IMG/VR virus record: IMGVR_UViG_3300020274_000011
Location: 1-39,456 of that record
Length of the DNA: 39,456 nucleotides
Strand: one strand, 5' to 3'
Source of the DNA: a virus
The notes under the pieces were generated by a model. That model had not been told where the DNA came from. It did not search any database and saw only the letters and a list, made by a program, of their open reading frames with translations. Made by a program: the position numbers and the translations under genes. Positions 1 to 6,573 of the stretch are shown here, piece after piece (within the stretch, counting starts at the first letter, position 1; each line of letters opens with the position of its first letter).

Positions 1-972
1 ACCTGAGGATCCAGAAGAACCTGAGGATCCAGAAGAAGAACTGCTACCACTACTACTGCTGCTAGAAGAACTAGAACTTGAAGAGGAAGAACTGCTGCTC
101 GAAGATGAAGAACTTGTTCCGCTGTTGTATGTGCTGCTAGATGTACTACTAGAGGTGCTGCTACTTGCACCTGTGCTAGTTGTTGTAGTTGTAGCATCAG
201 TAGATGTGCTAGTTGCAACTCCTACGCTTCCTGATGTAGTGTTAGAACCAGAGGGACCATAGTCAAATGTAGTTGTGCTAGTTGCTGCTGACTGTCTAGA
301 CACACTAGCAGTAACATAACCCGCAATATCAATGAACCTTGCTGAGATACTCAGTGGGGTTTTCTTATTGTTTACATCATCTAGTTCTGGATGAGGATCA
401 TATGCAATGAGATCTTCAAACTCATCAACCATTAAGTCTGCTAAACCTCTAGTTGGCATTACAATTTGTCTTTTTACTTCATTCTTAAAGACTTCGTGTT
501 CATAGTTTGATACAGGAAATCTTGATTGCTCTGCAGAAAGAACCGTTCCATCTGGCATGACAGTTCTATAACTATCTAAAACTTCAATACCTTTCTTTGT
601 TACGACTGTTGTTCCATCTATTGCTTCTTGAGTTTCATAATGATTAACAGCATCTGGATCTGAATATACAGTATTCACATACTTTTGTAAGTCATAGTCA
701 GTCTTTGGCCATTGCTCATAGAAGTCTGTAACGTTATTACATAAGAGTATAACCCAATCTAAGAACTCATCTCCCAAGAATCTTAGTGCCAAAGATGATG
801 GAGTTTCACCTGGTTTAATAGAGTATGCTTCAAATTGAGTTACAAACTTATTAAGATCTTCTCTTACCTTGACTCGTCTGAATAGATTTGTAACTAAACG
901 ATATCGATAGTTTTGATCATTGGTAATGCCTTCTCCGACATATACATTAGGGAAATAAGAAAAGTAAGACAT
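1..972 (-). CDS. 53: Baseplate wedge protein gp53, C-terminus cut by window edge
   Basis: The minus-strand frame opens at the ATG at 972-970 and stays open for 324 codons to the window edge, so the C-terminus is missing. The N-terminus (MSYFSYFPNVYVGEGI) and the following region with SLALRFLGDEFLDWVILLCN resemble the T4-like gp53 wedge family, which helps join wedges around the hub in the baseplate. Its start overlaps the stop of gp48 (TAATG), so the two are translationally linked. The odd part is the tail. After a Thr/Ser/Gly-rich stretch there is a run of 22 consecutive serines (49-114), then Gly-Ser-Ser repeats running off the window. The serines use both TCN and AGY codons, so this is unlikely to be recent replication slippage. 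Family call is strong; the tail's role is unknown. Confidence 0.85.
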   Translation of the reverse strand, partial: MSYFSYFPNVYVGEGITNDQNYRYRLVTNLFRRVKVREDLNKFVTQFEAYSIKPGETPSSLALRFLGDEFLDWVILLCNNVTDFYEQWPKTDYDLQKYVNTVYSDPDAVNHYETQEAIDGTTVVTKKGIEVLDSYRTVMPDGTVLSAEQSRFPVSNYEHEVFKNEVKRQIVMPTRGLADLMVDEFEDLIAYDPHPELDDVNNKKTPLSISARFIDIAGYVTASVSRQSAATSTTTFDYGPSGSNTTSGSVGVATSTSTDATTTTTSTGASSSTSSSTSSSTYNSGTSSSSSSSSSSSSSSSSSSSSSSGSSSSSGSSGSSGSSG

Positions 973-2036
973 TAGAAACCTCCACCGAAGATATGTTTTT
1001 GAGTAACAAGACTGGTCTCAGTAAAACTCATACTGAGTGCAATGGCAGGTACTGCTACAGCACCATTATCTGTAGTACGGAATGACGAATACTGTCCATC
1101 AGGTGTATAGTTTACAGAAATGTTAGTACATACTGAGGTATGAATTCTAAAATGTAAACCACCATCTTCACCTAGTGTTTCATCTGCGGGATTATATCTA
1201 ACAAACTTAATATCATACTTGTCAGGGACTTCAAAAAATCTTGCTCCTTGAAGCAAACCTTTATTTGCATCTGCTCCTGCTTTAAAATTACCAACCTCAG
1301 TTTCGTCTGCGCCAACTCCTCCTTCTTTCTCTGAACCAAAGATTCCCAACACTGCCTCGTCATCTACTGATTGCACAATAGGTGCAGCACCTGTTTTTAG
1401 GTATCTAATAATATTGAAGTTCTCTTTTGCTTCTTGCATTGAACGAGAGAACAACTTGAACTGGAAAGTGTGAGTTCTAAACTGCATTTCTTTGAAGATC
1501 TGTTCGGCAAAGGGATTGAATACTCTACCCTGACCAACTGCCAAAAGATCTGCTGCTGTTACATTACCTCCTCCACCAATTAATTGGTTGAGACTACCTG
1601 TTATCCCTGCTAATACGTTACCTGTTGCTTGAGGCAATCCTGCCTGTGCAAAGTTCTGAACATTTTCTGCTGCAGAATCTATAGTCATCGATCCACCTGC
1701 TGCATCACCAATCATCGTAGATGCTATAACACCTGCGACACCCATATCAACTTTAGAGTAACTTGCACTATAAGCAGTTGAGATCTGCTTAGGCATCGCT
1801 AAATATACTCTAGTCTTATTAGGTTGAAAGTTTACATCACTTTGAGGAAGACCTTGTGCGTTAGTTTTTAACGTATTTAATCCTTTGTAACCTTTACCAC
1901 CATCGTTATAATTGATTCTCTTTCTTTGAAACATTACATAGTCAACCGTCTCTGTAGGAAATGATTCCTTATCAGATTCTGGCACTACAGGCTCTAGAGG
2001 ATATCGTAATACAGTTTTCTCTTGTTTCTCTGCCAA
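972..2036 (-). CDS. 48: Baseplate tail-tube cap protein gp48
   Basis: This 354-residue protein matches the cyanophage form of gp48, which sits on the hub/baseplate and, with gp54, nucleates tail-tube polymerisation. Recognisable parts are the N-terminal LRYPLEPVVPE, the FNPFAEQIFKEMQFRTHTF segment typical of tube-fold proteins, and the C-terminal beta strands ending in IALSMSFTET. The middle (about residues 95-170) is Gly/Ala-rich and low in complexity. It is immediately followed by gp53 on the same strand with a TAATG overlap. A late promoter-like element lies about 34 bases upstream on the minus strand. The call rests on sequence recognition and the neighbouring baseplate genes; T4 gp48 is of similar length. 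Confidence 0.82.
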   Translation of the reverse strand: MAEKQEKTVLRYPLEPVVPESDKESFPTETVDYVMFQRKRINYNDGGKGYKGLNTLKTNAQGLPQSDVNFQPNKTRVYLAMPKQISTAYSASYSKVDMGVAGVIASTMIGDAAGGSMTIDSAAENVQNFAQAGLPQATGNVLAGITGSLNQLIGGGGNVTAADLLAVGQGRVFNPFAEQIFKEMQFRTHTFQFKLFSRSMQEAKENFNIIRYLKTGAAPIVQSVDDEAVLGIFGSEKEGGVGADETEVGNFKAGADANKGLLQGARFFEVPDKYDIKFVRYNPADETLGEDGGLHFRIHTSVCTNISVNYTPDGQYSSFRTTDNGAVAVPAIALSMSFTETSLVTQKHIFGGGF

Positions 2037-2045
2037 GATTCCTAC

Positions 2046-2052
2046 CTAAATA
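2046..2052 (+). promoter_or_regulatory. Late promoter -10 element (CTAAATA) for gp4
   Basis: CTAAATA ends 22 bases before the gp4 ATG. T4-family late promoters consist essentially of a TATAAATA-like -10 box, and cyanophages use similar degenerate forms. It faces an oppositely oriented element at 2070-2076. Confidence 0.55.
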
Positions 2053-2069
2053 AAAGCGTACACATAGTA

Positions 2070-2076
2070 TATTTAT
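2070..2076 (-). promoter_or_regulatory. Late promoter -10 element (ATAAATA, minus strand) for gp48-gp53
   Basis: The minus strand reads ATAAATA here, 34 bases before the gp48 start. Its sequence overlaps the ATG of gp4 on the plus strand (2075-2077), so promoter and start codon share bases. Confidence 0.55.
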
Positions 2077-2494
2077 GAGGTATCAGGGTAAATACCGACC
2101 AAGTTTCCCTAGAAAGTACAAAGGTGATCCTAATAATGTTATTTATAGGTCATCTTGGGAGTATAAGTTTATGAAGTGGTGTGATGTAACTCCTTCTGTA
2201 CAGGAATGGGGTAGTGAAGAGATTATTATACCTTATGTTTCTCCTGTTGATGGTAGAAAACATAGATATTTCCCTGACTTTTATGTAAAGGTCAAGAATA
2301 AAAAGTATTTGGTTGAAGTCAAACCATTCAAACAAACTCTTGAACCTAAAACTCAAAAACGACATACTAAACGATACATAAATGAGGTCGTCACTTACGC
2401 TGTAAATCAGGCAAAGTGGAAAGCAGCAACCGAGTTCTGTAAAGATAACTCGTGGGAGTTTATGTTAATCACAGAGAAAGAACTTAAAATCTAA
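2075..2494 (+). CDS. 4: Head completion nuclease gp4
   Basis: This 139-residue protein resembles T4 gp4 (also called gp50/65), a small head-completion protein acting on packaged DNA ends before tail joining. It carries a PD-(D/E)XK nuclease pattern: an RSSWEYKFMKW helix with Glu29, Pro67-Asp68 in RYFPDFYV, and Glu81-x-Lys83 in VEVKP. This order (E, PD, ExK) is shared with TnsA-like endonucleases. The gene starts a plus-strand run and its stop overlaps the gp54 start (TAATG). Length is close to T4 gp4. Confidence 0.85.
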   Translation: MRYQGKYRPSFPRKYKGDPNNVIYRSSWEYKFMKWCDVTPSVQEWGSEEIIIPYVSPVDGRKHRYFPDFYVKVKNKKYLVEVKPFKQTLEPKTQKRHTKRYINEVVTYAVNQAKWKAATEFCKDNSWEFMLITEKELKI

Positions 2495-3333
2495 TGGCAA
2501 TTCCAAATTCAGATCAAGCAAGACAGATCGCCAAAACTGGTGGTGGTGTTGGTTCGTTCTTATCTACTATGATCAAGGACGAGACAAAACGTCCTGCGAC
2601 TCTTAATAAGTGGACGATTAGTTTTGCTTCTCCTCCTATCTTACTTGGTCAAAATGTTGGTGGTCAGTCCACTACAGATAAAACTACCTTGGAAAGTAGA
2701 GGTGTTGCTGATTTACTAGATTACTTTGCAAAAAGTGTGAGTTTGCCTAGTAGACAGATTACTACTGGTCAGTTCCAACCTCCAGGTGCGTCAGTAAGAT
2801 ACGCAACCAACCAATCATTTAGTCAGATGCAGATTGAGTTTATCATTCCCTCATCTCAACAGACAAGAGCAATTTTTGAAACATGGGTGAACAGAATAAG
2901 TAGAGACTCTAACCAGATGGTAGACTTCTATCAACAGTATGTGTCTCCAGTAGTGAGAGTTTATAAGTGGGAGTCACAAAGTAATATCAACGTATTGACG
3001 GGTTGTTGGGAGATGTTTAACGTATTCCCGTACAACATTGGTAGTATTCAGTTGAATAATGAACAGAATGGAATCATGACTTTGAGTATGGGATTTTACT
3101 ACGAGAGATATAGATTCCATGCTGCAGAAGCATTTTCAGATCCTGGATTAAGAAAGCAAATTACTGTTCCTGACACATCAGGAGGAACTACAGATGATAG
3201 ATCTGAAAGGAACTTTACTCAGCATATTGGTGGTTTCTTTAATAAATCACAAAAGTTCTTCGTTAAGGCAGGAGGATTTACATATAATGCATTAAGTGGA
3301 GTAAAAGAATATGCAGGTTCGTTCCTTAGCTAA
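2494..3333 (+). CDS. 54: Baseplate tail-tube initiator gp54
   Basis: The 279-residue product matches the cyanophage gp54 family, which binds on top of gp48 and starts tail-tube assembly. After a flexible N-terminus, the body has the tube-protein pattern of paired strands: SVSLPSRQITTGQF, an extended strand containing QMQIEFIIPS, a helix IFETWVNRIS, and the terminal strands GIMTLSMGFYYERYRF. The C-terminal 60 residues are extra and Gly/Phe-rich. T4 gp54 is slightly longer (about 320 residues). The gene lies between gp4 and gp26 and its stop codon is part of the next late promoter. Confidence 0.78.
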   Translation: MAIPNSDQARQIAKTGGGVGSFLSTMIKDETKRPATLNKWTISFASPPILLGQNVGGQSTTDKTTLESRGVADLLDYFAKSVSLPSRQITTGQFQPPGASVRYATNQSFSQMQIEFIIPSSQQTRAIFETWVNRISRDSNQMVDFYQQYVSPVVRVYKWESQSNINVLTGCWEMFNVFPYNIGSIQLNNEQNGIMTLSMGFYYERYRFHAAEAFSDPGLRKQITVPDTSGGTTDDRSERNFTQHIGGFFNKSQKFFVKAGGFTYNALSGVKEYAGSFLS

Positions 3334-3336
3334 ATA
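3330..3336 (+). promoter_or_regulatory. Late promoter -10 element (CTAAATA) for gp26
   Basis: CTAAATA overlaps the TAA stop of gp54 and ends 23 bases before the gp26 ATG. Confidence 0.5.
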
Positions 3337-3359
3337 AAACATGAAGTGAATATTACCTT

Positions 3360-4070
3360 ATGGCATTACCTAAGTTAAATACCCCTAAGTACAAACTGAA
3401 ACTACCTTCTGATGGTAGAACTGTGAACTATAGACCATTTCTTGTTAAAGAAGAAAAGTTACTATTAGTCGCAACTGAAACTGGTGATCAATCAAACATC
3501 ATCGATGCAATCAAAGACATCATTACAAATTGCACAGACCTAGATTCTGTAGACAATTTAGCAACCTTTGATATTGAATATCTTTTCTTACAGATTAGAA
3601 CTAAGTCTGTCGGTGAAGAAGTTGATGTAGTTGTCACCTGTCCTGATGATGGAGAGACCACTGCAAAGGTCTCGATCCCTCTTGATCAAATCAAGGTCAA
3701 GAAAACAAAGGGGCACAAGTCAAGCATTCAGTTAACTGATGAATGTGCTATCGAAATGGGATATCCAAGTTTGGATATGTTTGTGACACTGAACTTCACT
3801 GATCAAAACATCGGTGTAGAAGAAGTCTTTAAGATGGCAGCAGCATGTGTAAAAACTATTCAAGATCCTAATCAGGTCTATGACTGTAAAGATGTACCTC
3901 AAGATGAGGTCCTTGCATTCTTTGATGATATGAATAGTGCACAGTTTGCAAAAGTGCAAGAGTTTTTTGACACTATGCCAAAACTTGCTCACACAGTTAA
4001 GGTAACTAATCCCAACACTAAAGTAGAAAGTGATGTAACACTCGAAGGACTAGCAAGTTTTTTCGGGTAG
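3360..4070 (+). CDS. 26: Baseplate hub assembly protein gp26
   Basis: The 236-residue protein fits the T4 baseplate gp26 family (Pfam T4_baseplate), needed to assemble the central hub. Visible family features are LPSDGRTVNYRPFLVKEEKLLL near the N-terminus, the FDIEYLFLQIRTKSVGE segment, the CPDDGE turn and the MGYPSLDMF motif. The 0-frame ends with Ser-Phe-Phe-Gly-stop, and those codons contain a T TTT TTC slippery heptamer. A -1 slip there would bypass the TAG and add 60 residues, for a 295-residue product. Recognition as gp26 is good; the two-product idea is inference. Confidence 0.82.
   Translation: MALPKLNTPKYKLKLPSDGRTVNYRPFLVKEEKLLLVATETGDQSNIIDAIKDIITNCTDLDSVDNLATFDIEYLFLQIRTKSVGEEVDVVVTCPDDGETTAKVSIPLDQIKVKKTKGHKSSIQLTDECAIEMGYPSLDMFVTLNFTDQNIGVEEVFKMAAACVKTIQDPNQVYDCKDVPQDEVLAFFDDMNSAQFAKVQEFFDTMPKLAHTVKVTNPNTKVESDVTLEGLASFFG
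4058..4064 (+). promoter_or_regulatory. Candidate -1 ribosomal frameshift site (TTTTTTC)
   Basis: In the gp26 frame the bases read T TTT TTC followed by GGG TAG, a classical X-XXY-YYZ slippery heptamer ending six bases from the stop. A Shine-Dalgarno-like GAAGGA lies at 4044-4049, about eight bases upstream, a placement like the stimulator of bacterial dnaX frameshifting. The -1 frame is open from 4034 to the TAG at 4244-4246. No strong downstream hairpin was found by eye. Confidence 0.6.
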
Positions 4071-4246
4071 CCCTACTTCACACATCTCTACAGGCATATT
4101 ATGAGGGTAACTTTGCTTTGATGCACCACCACAAGTGGAACATCGAACACATAGATAACCTCATGCCATGGGAGAAAGAAATCTATGTTGACATGTTAGT
4201 ACAACACCTCAAAGAGGAAGAACGTAGAATGAAGGAGAAACAATAG
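4064..4246 (+). CDS. -1 frame extension of gp26 (hub assembly, possibly gp51-like)
   Basis: This 60-codon open frame follows directly from a -1 slip at 4058-4064 and ends at TAG 4244-4246. It has no convincing start of its own: the first in-frame ATG is at 4121, inside a conserved-looking segment (YYEGNFALMHHHKW), and has no ribosome site. Features are an N-terminal helix with Ala-Leu-Leu and Gln-Ala-Tyr-Tyr, the aromatic centre ending MPWEKEIYVDML, and a highly charged Glu/Arg/Lys tail. Small proteins of this kind (L-P/W-F/W-E-x-x-Y) serve as the second half of tail assembly chaperones in other phages. Equivalence to T4 gp51 is a guess from position. Confidence 0.6.
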   Translation, partial: RVALLHTSLQAYYEGNFALMHHHKWNIEHIDNLMPWEKEIYVDMLVQHLKEEERRMKEKQ

Positions 4247-4248
4247 CA

Positions 4249-6573
4249 GTGGCAAAAGTTGTAGCATACAAACTGGTTTCACCACCAGCAGGTATAAAAA
4301 ACCCTGCTGCTATTGCTGCACGTTCACAATTATTTGCTATTAATCGTGTTGGTAACACGGTTAGCAGTATGGCAGATGGTTTAAATGATCTTGCTAAGAT
4401 TAATAATGCGTTCAAAAGAACTGAAACTGAGATAGAGAAACAGCAACGTAGAAGGTTGCAAAGAGAACGGGATAATGCTGCAGAGGAAGCACAAGAAGGC
4501 AAGAGAATTGAACAGGGTAAGACGGATAAAGAGTTTGATAAAGAGATCAAGAAGAAACCTAAGAAAGGATTATTAGGTGGTCTCTTAAAATCTAAGAATG
4601 GGTTCTTTGGATTCCTAGGAGGATTCATGGCACCTATTGCAGGTCTTCTAGCGAAGGTTGCAGGTACAGCACTCTTCTTAAATCTACTAGTTTACCTAAA
4701 AGATCCAGAAAACACAGAGAAAGTAAAAGTCTTTATTGAAAAGACTGGATTTGTATTCAATAAATTATTTGAGTTTGCTTCAAAGATCACTGGTGCGATA
4801 ATGACCACCGTTGATAATTTGTTTGGTAAAGAAAAAACTATTGGAGATAGACTTAAAGGATTAGGAACAGTTATTGGTGCCATCACTGGTATAACTGGAA
4901 TCCTAATGGCAATCGATGCTGTAGGTGGCCTACTTAATTTAGGAAGACAGGCAGAAGAAACAGCAGATACTATTGATAGTGTTAATGATGCAAGGAAAGC
5001 ATTACAGAAAGGTAAAAAGGCAAAAAACATTCTTAAGAATGTCACTGATGAATTTGGTGAAGCAGCAGGTAAAAAGGCAAAGAAGATATTAGCAGAAACT
5101 GGTGAGGATGGTTTAAGGATTTTTCAGAATGCTTTAAAAAATACTAAACCCGAACCTGGTAATCTAGTTCAAGCAACTAAAGCATATAATCGTCAGATAA
5201 AAAAATTAACAGCGGTAACTGAGGTTGCGGGTGATCTTGCTAATAAAGCAGATGACGTAAAATCAGCATCAAAAGGCAAAAACATCTTCCAAAGAGGATT
5301 TGACAATCTTGTAGATACAGGAAAAAAACTTGGTACAGCAGGACTGGAAGAAATAAACAAAAGAGGAAAGCAACTTGCGAATCTGATTGAGACGGGTTGG
5401 TCTCTTGCGTCAAAGAAAGCAGGTCCTTCAATTCTAGATGCTCTCAAAAGTCTTCCATCTAAAGCAGTTAAAGCATATGATTCAGTATCAAAGGCAAGTA
5501 AGAATGCTCTTGATTTTGGTCTCAACAAGGTAAAGGGTGCTTATAGTTGGGCAGCAGATGGACTCGCTAGTTTAGGTGCGAAGGCAAAGAAAGAGATCCT
5601 TGATAGGTTGATGGCGAAGTTTAAACCTCTTATCGATAACATAACAAAGATCGTGTCACCTATGGTAGATGGTGCTAAGAATATAATTATGAAAATTCCA
5701 GGAATGGATAAGGCACCAAAAGTATTGAAGTCAATAGGTATTGATGGTGGTATTGGAGCTATTCCTAAAGCAGGTAAGATATTAGGTAAGAGAGCAATGT
5801 CATTCTTACCACTTGTAGGTTCTATTGTAAACTTCTTATTTGCTTATGACAGACTTTCAAAAGGTGATACTATTGGTGCTATGTTAGAAGGTGCATCAGG
5901 TGGATTAGAATTAGCAGGTTATCTTGGTACAGCAGGAACTCTTGGTGCAGGAGCACCTCTAGGTGCAGGTGCTGTTGCAGCAGGATATTTCATTGATGGT
6001 TACATGTTCCTTCGTGATCTCATTCCAGAAATGCAAACTGCTGAAGAGAAGTTTGTTAATAAAATTCCAGGTCTTAATAAGATCAAACCAGTCATTGATA
6101 AGGTATACGCTGATATGCTTCCTAGTTTTGGAACTATTGTTGGTGCTGTCACAGGTAATAAGGGTTTAATTGAGGGCATGAAGAATGAAGGTTATGAAGG
6201 TCAAGGTTCTCGTTTGGAAGAGAAGGCAGAAGGTGGTCTTGTTCCTATGAGAGCAGAAGGTGGTATTGTTCCTATGACAGGAATGCCCAACTTTAGCAAG
6301 ACCATGAATGGAATTGTTAAAACCATAAAACCTCACATTGCTACACCTGAGCATAAGATACAACCAATAATTCAGAAGGTTGAGAATCAAATTCAAGCAG
6401 TGTTTATCAGTGGTGGTTTGTCACAAGACATAGCAATAAAAGAATCAGCAGATGAAATGCTGCCAGTTCCAATCATCATGCAAACCTTAGTTCCTATTCC
6501 TACTGCAGTGCCAATAAATAAAGGCGGTGGTGGAACCTCATCTATCTCTTCTGTAACTTCTAGACGCTTATAA
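4249..6573 (+). CDS. Tape-measure-like tail protein (first paralogue)
   Basis: The 774-residue protein starts at GTG three bases after the preceding stop, with GGAG 12 bases upstream. Residues 25-100 are helical and highly charged, then a hydrophobic stretch (about 110-150, GLLGGLLKSKNGFFGF onward) and repeated Ala/Lys-rich amphipathic helices. Near the C-terminus are two copies of AEGG-(L/I)-VPM, a repeat style common in tape-measure proteins. The N-terminal 230 residues align by eye with the next gene (INxxG-N/A-T-x-x-x-MA, hydrophobic block, LSKDEN/LKDPEN, TIG-F/D), so the two are paralogues. It could correspond to T4 gp29, the tail-length determinator, but I see no direct match. Position between gp26 and gp27 supports a hub/tail-core role. 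Confidence 0.65.
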   Translation: MAKVVAYKLVSPPAGIKNPAAIAARSQLFAINRVGNTVSSMADGLNDLAKINNAFKRTETEIEKQQRRRLQRERDNAAEEAQEGKRIEQGKTDKEFDKEIKKKPKKGLLGGLLKSKNGFFGFLGGFMAPIAGLLAKVAGTALFLNLLVYLKDPENTEKVKVFIEKTGFVFNKLFEFASKITGAIMTTVDNLFGKEKTIGDRLKGLGTVIGAITGITGILMAIDAVGGLLNLGRQAEETADTIDSVNDARKALQKGKKAKNILKNVTDEFGEAAGKKAKKILAETGEDGLRIFQNALKNTKPEPGNLVQATKAYNRQIKKLTAVTEVAGDLANKADDVKSASKGKNIFQRGFDNLVDTGKKLGTAGLEEINKRGKQLANLIETGWSLASKKAGPSILDALKSLPSKAVKAYDSVSKASKNALDFGLNKVKGAYSWAADGLASLGAKAKKEILDRLMAKFKPLIDNITKIVSPMVDGAKNIIMKIPGMDKAPKVLKSIGIDGGIGAIPKAGKILGKRAMSFLPLVGSIVNFLFAYDRLSKGDTIGAMLEGASGGLELAGYLGTAGTLGAGAPLGAGAVAAGYFIDGYMFLRDLIPEMQTAEEKFVNKIPGLNKIKPVIDKVYADMLPSFGTIVGAVTGNKGLIEGMKNEGYEGQGSRLEEKAEGGLVPMRAEGGIVPMTGMPNFSKTMNGIVKTIKPHIATPEHKIQPIIQKVENQIQAVFISGGLSQDIAIKESADEMLPVPIIMQTLVPIPTAVPINKGGGGTSSISSVTSRRL

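Noticed and set aside
1-48. Tandem DNA repeat at the window start as a structural or CRISPR-type repeat
   Set aside because: The repeated bases are in frame with gp53 and encode Gly-Ser-Ser units, so they are explained by protein sequence.
4209-4628. Minus-strand ORF of 139 codons over the first tape-measure-like gene
   Set aside because: Composition is a mirror of the Lys/Glu/Leu-rich plus-strand gene (Leu/Ser/Pro/Phe-rich), no promoter or ribosome site, and it overlaps a well-supported gene.
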